A stretch of 64,000 nt of DNA. Origin: Pseudomonadota bacterium (lineage in GTDB: Bacteria; Pseudomonadota; Gammaproteobacteria; UBA5335). The notes under the pieces are model-generated. The model was not told where the DNA came from. It saw nothing but the letters and a program-made list of their open reading frames with translations, and ran no database searches. This document shows, one piece after another, positions 7,774-16,003 of this stretch. Position numbers and translations under genes: made by a program. The stretch spans positions 124,001-188,000 of the forward strand of contig JAXHTV010000001.1 of assembly GCA_034189865.1 (NCBI GenBank). The letters are read 5' to 3'. Each line of letters opens with the position of its first letter. Within the stretch, counting starts at the first letter, position 1.

Positions 7774-8370
7774 TCAGGGGCCAGGTGCTGCTCTCGGCGC
7801 GGTTTTCTCGAGAAACTTTGCCAACAACTGTTGCCCACCTTCCTCCAACGCTTCGCGTCCTCCGGTGAGGGAGTCAATGTGCAAGGCATCGCCCGAGGCA
7901 CTGAAATAACCGAGCACTTTCCGATCACTGATTCGAACCAGCTTTGCACTGATATTGGCGAAAGCGGACATCATTCGGGTACCGGCAATCTGACTCGGCG
8001 TGGCCTTGGCAACAGCCTGGCCGAACAGCACCATATCAGCGCCGTAGTTTTGGGCGACGGATACGGCCTCGTCCACCCCTAGGGATACGGTCTTGTAAGC
8101 TTTTTCGACGCGCAGCTCCTCCAATACGGAGGGATCGATCACATCAAACCCCGCCTCAGTGAGCCCTTGGGCCAAGACCCCTTCCACCACCGACAGATCG
8201 ACTTCTGTTCGGGTATGACCTGTCCACCAAGCGAGGTACTCACCTTGCACATTCTGCTCAGCCATCAAGATGAGAATCTTGCCTTTGGACTGGGCCCAAC
8301 TGGTGCCCGGCGCAGCCATCAGTAGACAAAGTCCGAGGACGATCCAGTTAAGCAGACGTCGTTGTTTCAT
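7774..8370 (-). CDS. Secreted periplasmic protein, partner of CsgG-like lipoprotein
   Basis: 198-residue protein with a clear Sec signal peptide (positively charged start, hydrophobic 9-23, cleavage after SWA-Q or nearby). The mature part begins GKILILMAEQN and has an alpha/beta pattern with DLSVVEGVLAQGLTEAGFDVIDP, like the middle domains of FlgT or the LPP20/GNA1162-type proteins, where a helix plus RxFxVxD/P strand recurs. I do not place it in a named family with confidence. It is followed after 137 bases by the CsgG-like lipoprotein on the same strand, and both have the variable 'resistant pore accessory' look of envelope proteins. A shared transcript is likely. Confidence 0.8.
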   Translation of the reverse strand: MKQRRLLNWIVLGLCLLMAAPGTSWAQSKGKILILMAEQNVQGEYLAWWTGHTRTEVDLSVVEGVLAQGLTEAGFDVIDPSVLEELRVEKAYKTVSLGVDEAVSVAQNYGADMVLFGQAVAKATPSQIAGTRMMSAFANISAKLVRISDRKVLGYFSASGDALHIDSLTGGREALEEGGQQLLAKFLEKTAPRAAPGP

Positions 8371-8426
8371 GGATAGACTCCTTTGATATAGGTCCGGAGC
8401 ATCGGGCTACCCGAATGCACACCGGA

Positions 8427-9206
8427 TTATTCGCGCTCCCCGTTGCTTGCCCCGTCTCTGGAATAGGGTTGACGTAAATGCACGGGTTCAACTGGCCCGG
8501 CCGCTCGTCGGGCGCGAATGTTGATCATCTCGACGAACACGGAAAACGCCATAGCGAAATAGATATAGCCTTTAGGAACGTGAAAATCGAGCCCCTCCGC
8601 CACAAGCACGACGCCAATCATAAGCAAAAAACTCAAGGCCAACATCTTGACGGATGGGTGGCGATCCACGAACTCGCTGACCGGATTAACCGCAATGAGC
8701 ATGAACACAACCGCCACGACCACGGCAATCACCATAATCTCAATCTGATCAACCATTCCGATGGCGGTAATGACCGAATCCAGGGAGAAGACGATATCCA
8801 TAATCCCGATCTGTATGATCACGCCAAAAAATCCGCTGACGGCGGCATCGGCCGCACCGCCACCTTCCGCACCTTCCAACTTGTCGTGAATTTCCATGGT
8901 GCTCTTGGCCAACAGAAACAAACCGCCGGCAATCAGAATCAAATCACGCCCCGATAGCTCAACATCGAAGATCGAAAACCAGGGCGCCGTCAGCCGCATA
9001 ATCCAGGCGAGGGACAACAGCAGCAGAATTCGCGAGATCATGGCAACAAACAACCCGATGCGGCGGGCTTTGGGCCGTTGTTCCGGGGGAAGACGATCCG
9101 CAAGGATCGAAATAAACACGATGTTGTCGATCCCGAGAACAATCTCGAGAGAAACGAGGGTCACCAATGCGATCCAGGCTTGTGGGTCGGCGAGCCATTC
9201 GAGCAT
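8427..9206 (-). CDS. TerC family integral membrane protein
   Basis: 259-residue inner-membrane protein of the TerC/YgdQ family. Hallmarks are the paired acidic motifs in helices: EIVLGIDNIVFISIL near 20-34 and GIMDIVFSLDSVITAIGM near 130-147, which together line the metal site of this family. About seven membrane helices are predicted by eye. Members such as E. coli Alx and B. subtilis MeeF/MeeY export Mn2+ or assist metalation of secreted enzymes. The ATG at 9206 has GGAG seven bases upstream; upstream TTG/ATG codons do not. No yybP-type riboswitch is visible in the 77 bases upstream. It follows an exported putative zinc hydrolase in the same direction, consistent with metal supply to a secreted enzyme, but this link is inferred. 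Confidence 0.92.
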   Translation of the reverse strand: MLEWLADPQAWIALVTLVSLEIVLGIDNIVFISILADRLPPEQRPKARRIGLFVAMISRILLLLSLAWIMRLTAPWFSIFDVELSGRDLILIAGGLFLLAKSTMEIHDKLEGAEGGGAADAAVSGFFGVIIQIGIMDIVFSLDSVITAIGMVDQIEIMVIAVVVAVVFMLIAVNPVSEFVDRHPSVKMLALSFLLMIGVVLVAEGLDFHVPKGYIYFAMAFSVFVEMINIRARRAAGPVEPVHLRQPYSRDGASNGERE

Positions 9207-9283
9207 ATAAAACTCCACTGACATCAAAAACCGTCCAATGCCCGGTTTCGAGCGAACATTTCCAGCAATTGGACCGAAGTAGC

Positions 9284-10678
9284 CTACTCTGGCCGCTCTT
9301 CGACTTCCACCGGCCCATCACCCCCCAACGGCGGCGCGGGCTCTTCATGCTGATCGGATGAAACCTCATCGAATGTATCAGGTATGTTTTCAACCGCCAC
9401 TGTTTCCACCCCCACGCGGTATGCGGCAAACCCCGGCATCACGACTTGATTGACCGCCATGCCGAGGATACGACCGGCGACGGGGCTCTCAATAACCGTG
9501 CGCATATTGGTAATCGGATCGGTAACGGTTCCCAACGTGTCGCCCAAGGAGACACGGTCACCCAACGCCACGGCTGACATGAGAATTCCGCCGCTACTGG
9601 TCCGCACCCACACCGATTCGTAGAACACCGGCTGAGGCCCGCGCCAAAATGCGTAGCTGTGAATCATTTGCCGGTTTCGAAGCAGCGATTTCAAGGCTTT
9701 AACACCCAGCGCCACTTCTTCTTGCTGTAACCGGTGGGGCTCCCCAGCCTCCAGCGTAACCGCGGGAATTCCCGCCTCGCTGGCGGCACGCCGGAGTGTG
9801 CCGTGTTCACCATCACTTTGCAGCACGGTGATCGCCCCGAAATCCTTAATGAACTCAAGCACGTCGGGATGTTTCAGATCCGCTCGCAGTTGAACTAAAT
9901 TGGTCCGAAAGAAAGAGCCGGTATGCAAGTCGACGAGTAAATCGCAATGACGGATCACCTTCTGGAAGAACGAGTGGGCGATGCGTGAGCCGGCGTTGCC
10001 ATTGGCATCGCCCGGAAAAAAACGATTGAGATCGCTGCGATCCGGCAAATAGCGGGAACCCCGATAAAAGCCGTGCAGATTCACAATCGGCACCCCAACG
10101 ACCGTGCCCGATAGCTCCGTCGGCTGGATCTCGAAGAACACCTGTCGAACGATCTCAATCCCGTTGAGCTCATCACCGTGAATGGCGGCCGTAAGACAGA
10201 GCACTGGCCCGGGTGAAGTGCCGTGGGCGACCAACACCGGTGTCGATACCGGCATGCCGGCAAAGGATTGGCTGGCAGACCAGGCAACGCGCCGGGTGGT
10301 TCCGGGCCGAATCCGAACGCCTAAAATCTGGAATGAAGCACGCTCTTCTCTGGGCTCCAGTTGCACCACCGCCGGTTCCGTCGGTGGTGCCGGCTTCATG
10401 ACCGGCAGTGGCGTCTCATCCGGCGTACCGCGTGGTTCGAGGGGCGCTGGATCTCGGGATTCATCAGTCGATACCGCGGTATCAGGCGCGGCGGGCGGCA
10501 GCTTCTCACCCTGATCGATCTCAGCCGGAAGCGCAGGTTCATCGGCTGCCTGCGCGTAGCATCCGGTGAAGAGAAGCAGCGTCATAAGTCCGACGCGCAG
10601 TGCTTGACGAAACCGAAGTGCCTTATGAGCGCGCCCCAGAGTCGCAAAAAAGATAGATTTCGATGTTCGCCTATTCAA
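9284..10678 (-). CDS. Exported M14-type succinylglutamate desuccinylase/aspartoacylase family protein
   Basis: Zinc-dependent carboxypeptidase-fold protein. The M14 core shows AAIHGDELNGIEI (zinc His and Glu), DLNRFFPG (substrate Arg) and LLVDLHTG (third zinc ligand). The C-terminal 100 residues contain a biotinyl/lipoyl-like hammerhead (SPVAGRILG), common in this family. A signal sequence RQALRVGLMTLLLF followed by TGCYAQAAD suggests either a lipoprotein (Cys) or cleavage after AQA. A proline-rich linker of about 80 residues separates it from the enzyme domain. The start is uncertain: TTG at 10678 has GAGG close upstream, ATG at 10585 would leave a minimal signal peptide, and ATG at 10783 would add a long N-terminal tail. 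It precedes terC on the same strand. Its substrate is unknown. Confidence 0.85.
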   Translation of the reverse strand: MNRRTSKSIFFATLGRAHKALRFRQALRVGLMTLLLFTGCYAQAADEPALPAEIDQGEKLPPAAPDTAVSTDESRDPAPLEPRGTPDETPLPVMKPAPPTEPAVVQLEPREERASFQILGVRIRPGTTRRVAWSASQSFAGMPVSTPVLVAHGTSPGPVLCLTAAIHGDELNGIEIVRQVFFEIQPTELSGTVVGVPIVNLHGFYRGSRYLPDRSDLNRFFPGDANGNAGSRIAHSFFQKVIRHCDLLVDLHTGSFFRTNLVQLRADLKHPDVLEFIKDFGAITVLQSDGEHGTLRRAASEAGIPAVTLEAGEPHRLQQEEVALGVKALKSLLRNRQMIHSYAFWRGPQPVFYESVWVRTSSGGILMSAVALGDRVSLGDTLGTVTDPITNMRTVIESPVAGRILGMAVNQVVMPGFAAYRVGVETVAVENIPDTFDEVSSDQHEEPAPPLGGDGPVEVEERPE

Positions 10679-10835
10679 ACAGACCTCGGCCAGTCGGAAC
10701 CCGGCCCACGGCGCGACATCCCATTCGAATGGTATTAATCTTGGCTGGCTGTGGCGATGCACAACCGCACGCGCTTTCTCGGCCATGATCGCCTTGTGTC
10801 GCGAGACGTCAATCAACAAACTATCAGCTGACTGC

Positions 10836-11906
10836 ATGACCAAGCCTTTGGATGTTCTTATCGTCGGCGCCGGATTGGCGGGCCTTCTGATCGCCTGGGA
10901 ACTTAACCGGCGTGGTTGGGGAGTCGGCATCCTCCGCGACCGGTCTCATCCGCCCACCTCCCGGATCGCTACCGGCCTGATAAACCCGGTCACCGGCCCT
11001 CGCCTGGCAGCCCGGCCGGATATCAAACCAACGCTGGCCAGCGCCGAGAGGTGCTACCGAGAACTCGGCCGAACCCTGGGACGGGCAATCTATGAACCGA
11101 TAGAGATCCGACGTATCTGCAAAGACTCCGCCGAGATCCAACGCCACCGACTCCGCTCCGCGAGCTCAGATTATCAAGACTTCCTCGGGCCATGGGAAGT
11201 ACCGGGTAGCGAGCAGAATCGGCTGCACGATCCTGAAGGTAGTTTCAAAATTCTGGGTGGCGCCCGTGTTCGGCTCGATTCCCTATTGGATGGTCTAACC
11301 GAATACTTCGAACAGCGCGGGGCAATAGTCTCCGGCATCGCAGAGCACTCGTACTCGTCCCTTCACCTTCAACGAGAAATCGTTCGTTGGCACGCTCTGA
11401 GTGCCAAGCGCATAATTTTCTGCGAAGGCTGGCGGGTATTGAACAACCCTTGGTTCGACTGGCTGCCCATTCAGCCCGCCAAAGGCGAACTCTTAACCGT
11501 CGTCACTGAGGTCTCAATGCCCAAGCTTACCCTCATCGGCGAGAAAACGCTGTTACCGCTGGGCAACAACCAATGGCGGATCAGCGCCACTTATGACCGC
11601 GAACATATCGACACCGAACCCACCGATGCCGGCGCGCGATCCCTGGTGACCGGTTTCAAGCGTCTGTTGCGTGAACCAGTCCAAGTACGAATCATCGCCC
11701 ACGAGGCAGGCATTCGCCCCGGCACACCGGATCGATACCCTCTGATCGGCTGTCATCCCGAATACCCGCAACTTACCGTCTTCAATGGCTTGGGGTCACG
11801 GGGTGCGCTGCTAACGCCCTTGTACGCTACCGCGTTAGCGGATCATTTGTCAGCAAATACCCCCTTACCGCCTCAGGCCGATGTGGTCCGCTACCATGCC
11901 CGCTGA
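10836..11906 (+). CDS. FAD-dependent amine oxidase (DAO family, MnmC2/MnmL-like)
   Basis: 356-residue flavoprotein of the DAO fold. The Rossmann motif VGAGLAGLLIAWEL is at residues 9-22, GLINPVTGPRLAARP near 48-62, and the C-terminal FAD-binding segment FNGLGSRGALLTP near 325-337 resembles the C-terminal oxidase domain of E. coli MnmC. That domain removes the carboxymethyl group from cmnm5(s2)U34 of tRNA to leave nm5(s2)U. The downstream gene encodes an MnmM-type methyltransferase and overlaps it by 11 bases, which suggests the two catalyse consecutive steps. Function by family alone could be any glycine/sarcosine-type oxidation. The upstream divergent gene begins 158 bases away. The ATG at 10836 lacks a strong ribosome site. 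Confidence 0.8.
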   Translation: MTKPLDVLIVGAGLAGLLIAWELNRRGWGVGILRDRSHPPTSRIATGLINPVTGPRLAARPDIKPTLASAERCYRELGRTLGRAIYEPIEIRRICKDSAEIQRHRLRSASSDYQDFLGPWEVPGSEQNRLHDPEGSFKILGGARVRLDSLLDGLTEYFEQRGAIVSGIAEHSYSSLHLQREIVRWHALSAKRIIFCEGWRVLNNPWFDWLPIQPAKGELLTVVTEVSMPKLTLIGEKTLLPLGNNQWRISATYDREHIDTEPTDAGARSLVTGFKRLLREPVQVRIIAHEAGIRPGTPDRYPLIGCHPEYPQLTVFNGLGSRGALLTPLYATALADHLSANTPLPPQADVVRYHAR

Positions 11907-12489
11907 AAGACAACGCCCCGACCGCGCGGTGTTGTCCGCCCACCAAGCCATCGGTGACGTATTGCGGACCGGCGATCTGGCTATTGACGCCACCGCCGGC
12001 AACGGCCACGACACGGTCTTTTTGGCCGCGCGCGTGGGACCGGCTGGTCACGTTTTCGCGTTCGACGTTCAAGCGGAAGCGCTCTCAAATACCCGAGAGC
12101 GCCTGGAATCAACAGGCGGCTTAGCATGGACATCGCTCATTCACGCCTCGCACGCGGAGATGGATCGTCACATTTCCAAGCCCTGTCACGGCCGCATCCG
12201 GGCGGTCATGTTCAACCTGGGATACCGCCCCGGAAGCGACAAGTCGGTCGTCACCCGCCCCGCAACCACCATCGCCGCGCTGGATCGAGCAACGAAACTG
12301 TTGATGCCTGGCGGGCGTTTGTCCATCGTGGCGTACCCGGGGCACGTCGGCGGGATGGAGGAAACCTTCGCGGTGACGGAATGGATTGAGCAGCTACCGT
12401 CTCAGGGTTACCTCTCCACCCCGGAACCAGCACGTTCGCAAAGGGCTCCGCGCCTGCTTATAGTGGCCGTGCGCGAAGCGGGCACTTGA
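11896..12489 (+). CDS. mnmM: MnmM/YtqB-type class I SAM-dependent tRNA methyltransferase
   Basis: 197-residue methyltransferase closely resembling B. subtilis YtqB, now called MnmM, which methylates nm5(s2)U34 to mnm5(s2)U. The SAM-binding motif IDATAGNGHDT (30-40), the acidic FAFDVQ strand (54-59) and the family signature FNLGYRPGSDKSVVT (106-120) all fit, including the NLGY catalytic-loop position. The partner upstream is an FAD oxidase that could make nm5(s2)U, with an 11-base overlap. An alternative start at 11881 would add five residues and overlap more. Enterobacteria instead use one fused MnmC protein. Pathway assignment is inferred from family and neighbourhood. Confidence 0.85.
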   Translation: MPAERQRPDRAVLSAHQAIGDVLRTGDLAIDATAGNGHDTVFLAARVGPAGHVFAFDVQAEALSNTRERLESTGGLAWTSLIHASHAEMDRHISKPCHGRIRAVMFNLGYRPGSDKSVVTRPATTIAALDRATKLLMPGGRLSIVAYPGHVGGMEETFAVTEWIEQLPSQGYLSTPEPARSQRAPRLLIVAVREAGT

Positions 12490-12545
12490 ATCGCCAACCT
12501 CGACAAGGCACGCTGGATTCGCCACCGAATTCGGAGATCAGAACG

Positions 12546-12908
12546 ATGATAAACTGGACCATGGGCACAATTCCCTCATTCGCCATCGCGCTTGCCATCT
12601 TCTCCACCGCGATTCCCTTCGCTTATGCAGACGATACCGTGGGTCTGCAGATGGAAATCCGGATGGATGACAACCGCCTAAGATCCCAGTTTTTCCTCAA
12701 CACCACGCTGTCACGGCCCCACGCGAACGGCGCGGAGCTTCCGACCCTCCGTCTGCCTTTAAAGCGGCCTGTTAGCCCACCCCTTCCATCACGTTATGAA
12801 GGCACCATCCTCGACCACCCCTTGGGACTCACTGCAGCCTTTGTTTTCGGCGCCGCGCTGGTTTATCTGGTGATCGAGCACGCTGAGGATGACTGGGAAG
12901 AGGACTGA
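12546..12908 (+). CDS. Small exported/membrane protein of unknown function
   Basis: 120 residues. The ATG at 12546 has GGAG nine bases upstream; a longer frame starting at 12486 has no site. A signal peptide (MINWTMGTIPSFAIALAIF, cleavage after YA-D) is followed by a 60-residue periplasmic stretch rich in Pro and Arg, then one membrane helix (LGLTAAFVFGAALVYLVI, about 92-110) and a short acidic tail EHAEDDWEED. It lies between the mnmM-like gene and sfsA on the same strand. I do not recognise a family. Confidence 0.75.
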   Translation: MINWTMGTIPSFAIALAIFSTAIPFAYADDTVGLQMEIRMDDNRLRSQFFLNTTLSRPHANGAELPTLRLPLKRPVSPPLPSRYEGTILDHPLGLTAAFVFGAALVYLVIEHAEDDWEED

Positions 12909-12922
12909 CCATCCGCCCCATA

Positions 12923-13636
12923 ATGACCGTCAAGTTCGATCAGCCTCTGATTGCAGGCCGGTTGATTCGTCGCTACAAACGATTTCTCGCCGACGTTGAA
13001 CTAAGCGACGGAACCGTAGTGACCGCTCATTGCCCCAACTCCGGCCGCATGACCACGTGCATCGGACCAGATTGGCCGGTTCAACTGAGCCGAAGTGACA
13101 ATCCGCGCCGCAAACTCCCCTATACCCTGGAGATGACCCATAACGGCCATTGCTGGATCGGCGTTAATACCCTGCGCACCAACGCCATCGTCCACCATGC
13201 TCTCAGACAAGGACATATTCCGGAACTGGCAGGATTCGACCAGATCCGAACGGAAGTGCCCCTCGGCGGGAACAGTCGAATCGACTTTCTGCTCACTTTC
13301 GGCAACAAAAAATGCTATCTGGAAGTCAAAAGCGTAACGCTGAAATCGGATGCAGATTTTGTCAGTTTTCCCGATGCCATCACTCGGCGAGGACAGAAAC
13401 ATCTACTGGAGCTGAGACAAGCCCAAGATCAAGGCGATCAAGCCGCCGTGTTGTTTTTGGTACAACGAACGGACGCGGAACGGTTTCGTCCGGCGTGGGA
13501 AATCGACCCCAGCTTCAGCGAAACCCTCGCAAAACTTCACAGCGAGGGCTTGACCATCATGGCGTATCAAGCGCAAGTCACACCGCAGGCCTTTGCGTTC
13601 AAGGGGTCGTTGCCCGTCGTTCTTGCCAAGAGATGA
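12923..13636 (+). CDS. sfsA: Sugar fermentation stimulation protein A
   Basis: 237 residues, near the length of E. coli SfsA (234). Characteristic features are the N-terminal OB-like DNA-binding part (RLIRRYKRFLADVELSDG near 13-30), HCPNSGRM near 34-41, and the nuclease-fold core with SRIDFLL near 116 and YLEVKSVTL near 132, which look like a PD-(D/E)XK active site. Linked originally to maltose metabolism in E. coli and to nucleic-acid binding, its exact role is unsettled. It is the last gene of the plus-strand group starting at 10836. A structured non-coding interval follows before the terminator at 13987-14013. Confidence 0.95.
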   Translation: MTVKFDQPLIAGRLIRRYKRFLADVELSDGTVVTAHCPNSGRMTTCIGPDWPVQLSRSDNPRRKLPYTLEMTHNGHCWIGVNTLRTNAIVHHALRQGHIPELAGFDQIRTEVPLGGNSRIDFLLTFGNKKCYLEVKSVTLKSDADFVSFPDAITRRGQKHLLELRQAQDQGDQAAVLFLVQRTDAERFRPAWEIDPSFSETLAKLHSEGLTIMAYQAQVTPQAFAFKGSLPVVLAKR

Positions 13637-13840
13637 GGCCTCGTGCCAACCTACAGTAGTAATAACAATGCCAATCATTACTATTGACAAACAGTGTCAC
13701 TTTAAGACGCGTTTCGTGACACGTTCCGGCAGCCCGGCGCATGGCCGGGTAAGCTTCAATAGACAAAGCGATGCCGACCTGTTTAACACAGCTGGCAATA
13801 AAACCGATTATCCGCGAAATCCGACCGTTCATGCGCCATG

Positions 13841-13884
13841 GCACACGGATTGCAACATTGAAGGCGTTACAAAAATCCGTGTGC
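13841..13884. repeat. Perfect 11-bp inverted repeat
   Basis: GCACACGGATT at 13841-13851 and AATCCGTGTGC at 13874-13884, separated by 22 bases. It is the largest of the repeats in the interval after sfsA. Confidence 0.75.
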
Positions 13885-13986
13885 AGTCATTTGGAATAGA
13901 AAAAGATAATAACAACGATAATTGAGTTCGCATGCCCCGAATAACAACAAGTGGCGCAGCCATGGCGCCTATAACCTGGGAATTGA

Positions 13987-14013
13987 CCCCTCCGATGTGG
14001 AGGGGTTTTTTTT
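13987..14013 (+). terminator. Rho-independent terminator with an alternative antiterminator stem
   Basis: Perfect stem CCCCTCC (13987-13993) / GGAGGGG (13999-14005) with a 5-base loop and eight T residues (14006-14013). The bases 13993-14004 (CGATGTGGAGGG) are also perfectly complementary to 14015-14026 (CCCTCCACATCG), a 12-bp stem that would enclose the T-run and exclude the terminator. The mutually exclusive arrangement resembles an attenuator, although it may simply serve as the 3' stem for the minus-strand acyl-CoA ligase gene. Confidence 0.8.
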
Positions 14014-14069
14014 ACCCTCCACATCGAAGGAACTTTGCGCGCGTCCCTCGGACGGAATGGTCGGGCGAG

Positions 14070-15818
14070 CTAGGAACCGGCTGCTACCGCAGCCTCTGAT
14101 TGGCCATAGTTTTCCTTCACCTGCCGCCGCTGCACCTTACCGACGGGGCTGATGGGCATCTCATCGACGAAGACTACGGATCGGGGCTTCTTGTAGCCCG
14201 CCATTTTCCCTTCGCAAAAACCGATAATCTCCGGCGCCGTCAAATTCTGGCCCTGCTTCAAAGCCACCACAGCCCGCACGGAACTCCCCCACTTCTCGTC
14301 CGGAACGCCGATCACGCATACCTGGGCGATTTTCGGATGCTCCAGCAAAATTTCTTCCACCTCATGGGGGAAGATCTTTTCGCCACCACTGGAAATACAT
14401 TCTTTCTTGCGTTCGACGATTCGAAGATCGCCATCCTCGTCGAAGTAACCCAGATCACCGCTATACAACCATCCTTCTCGCACGGCTTCAGCCGTTTTGT
14501 CGGGCTCGTTGTAATAGCCCTTCATCACCGACCCGCTGCGATAGATGATTTCACCGATTTCACCGCGCGCGACATCGCAATGGTTGTCGTCGACGATCCG
14601 TGTTTCCACCATGGGTTTGCCGACACAATGGTCTTTCAACGAAGCCGGACTCGTATCGAAACGGAAGGAGGTCACCGGGGTCATTTCCGTTTGACCGAAC
14701 CCATCGGCAATCACGACCCCCGGGAAGCGCTCAAAAATCTGCCGTTTTAACGCCGCCGGGCAAACGCCGGCGCCCGTGGCGCAAGCCATCACCGAGCTCT
14801 TGTCGAAGCGGTCGATATCGGCGTATTCCACCAACATACGCCAGGCCGTGGGGACATTCCCCAACAGCGCCGGCCGCTCACGTTCCACCAGCCGCATTAC
14901 TTGCTCCGGATCGAAACTGATCCCATCAGGAACAACCAAGGTCGTGTTGCCGAACAAGGGACCGAGAATACACAGCTGATAAGCGGCGTCGTGGAACATG
15001 GGAAACGATGGCATCATCACTTTGGTGGCACGCCTAGACGCCAAGCGCACCGCTAGCGGACTGCCGATCCCCCGCAACGCGGCGCCGATCATAAGCCGAT
15101 GCAGCAAGGGCCGACCCAACACCCAACGCGTGACGGATGATTTCGCCAGGGAAACAGCAATACCCGGCACGCTTTGGCGCAAGCGCTGTTCCATGTCCGG
15201 CGAGATTTCCAATCCACCGAGTCGGGGTACTACCGATTTCACGATGGACTCGACCATCCGGACATGATTGCCATAAGTGAGCATCACGCCCTTGGGCATA
15301 CCGGTGGTACCACCCGTGTAGCACAGGACACACACATCCTCGAGGCCGGTCTCGCCCACCGGAAAGTCGCCACTGGCTGCCGCCATCAGTGACTCATAAT
15401 CCGCCATGTCATCCCGGGGCGTGTCGCTGGACAGGATGAAATGCTCGACATGAGGCATATCAGGCCGGGCGGCTTGCACATGATCCAGCCACTCCGCCTC
15501 CAAAATGAAGGCCTTGGCCTCAGAGTGGTTGGCCTGAAAGGCGATCTCCCGCGGCGCAAAACGATAATTCATGGGCACCGGGATGGCGCCGAGCTTCTGG
15601 ATCGCGTAGTTGGACTCGAAAAACTGGGGGCAGTTGTGGAACATGATGACCACTTTGTCGCCCTGACCAATACCCAACTTGGCCAAAGCCGATGCCACGC
15701 GGTTGGCCCGGTCGTCCAATTCTCCCCAGGTGACGCGGCGATCCCCATAGACTAAGAACTCGCCATCCCGGTTGTACTTCACGCAGCTGCGCAGGGCGTC
15801 CTCGATAAAATTCGCCAT
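14070..15818 (-). CDS. Acyl-CoA synthetase / AMP-dependent ligase
   Basis: 582-residue adenylate-forming enzyme that activates a carboxylic acid, probably a fatty acid, to its CoA thioester. Motifs are the P-loop CYTGGTTGMPKGVM near 165-178, DGFGQTEMTP near 360-369, LYSGDLGYFDEDGDLRIV near 430-447 with the adenylate-binding Asp, and the catalytic Lys region PISPVGKVQRRQ near the end. No membrane segment is visible. ATG at 15818 has GGAGGAG six bases upstream, and the in-frame codon at 15830 is less likely. Monocistronic on the minus strand. Chain-length preference cannot be read from sequence. Confidence 0.93.
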   Translation of the reverse strand: MANFIEDALRSCVKYNRDGEFLVYGDRRVTWGELDDRANRVASALAKLGIGQGDKVVIMFHNCPQFFESNYAIQKLGAIPVPMNYRFAPREIAFQANHSEAKAFILEAEWLDHVQAARPDMPHVEHFILSSDTPRDDMADYESLMAAASGDFPVGETGLEDVCVLCYTGGTTGMPKGVMLTYGNHVRMVESIVKSVVPRLGGLEISPDMEQRLRQSVPGIAVSLAKSSVTRWVLGRPLLHRLMIGAALRGIGSPLAVRLASRRATKVMMPSFPMFHDAAYQLCILGPLFGNTTLVVPDGISFDPEQVMRLVERERPALLGNVPTAWRMLVEYADIDRFDKSSVMACATGAGVCPAALKRQIFERFPGVVIADGFGQTEMTPVTSFRFDTSPASLKDHCVGKPMVETRIVDDNHCDVARGEIGEIIYRSGSVMKGYYNEPDKTAEAVREGWLYSGDLGYFDEDGDLRIVERKKECISSGGEKIFPHEVEEILLEHPKIAQVCVIGVPDEKWGSSVRAVVALKQGQNLTAPEIIGFCEGKMAGYKKPRSVVFVDEMPISPVGKVQRRQVKENYGQSEAAVAAGS

Positions 15819-16003
15819 AATCTCCTCCATGATCGGTCATTTGTCCTGGCCATCCGTGTCCGCCTCCGCAGTTGCACGGGACATCGCGCCAACCGCTGAA
15901 ACACACCGAAAGAACCGCATTCGGACTTTTTTCAATATTCTGTCATCAAGTGTAGCAACGGCGCGGCGAGATGCCCGTCGATAACAAGGGAGATCAACGC
16001 ACG

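Larger units (their letters stand above)
13637..14069 (+). ncRNA. Candidate structured RNA interval (hairpin-rich, non-coding)
   Basis: 433 bases without a supportable protein gene but with at least five inverted repeats and a terminator in a row. They are TAGTAAT/ATTACTA (13657-13663, 13677-13683), GTGTCAC/GTGACAC (13694-13700, 13716-13722), CCCGGC/GCCGGG (13733-13738, 13744-13749), an 11-bp pair GCACACGGATT/AATCCGTGTGC (13841-13851, 13874-13884), GGCGC/GCGCC (13953-13957, 13965-13969) and the terminator 13987-14013. The plus direction is favoured by the T-run. It could be an independent RNA, the long 3' region of sfsA mRNA, or a set of protein-binding palindromes. No known RNA family was recognised. 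Confidence 0.35.

Noticed and set aside
13684-13689. TTGACA next to the TAGTAAT/ATTACTA repeat as a promoter
   Set aside because: No -10 element at suitable distance, so only the repeat is reported.
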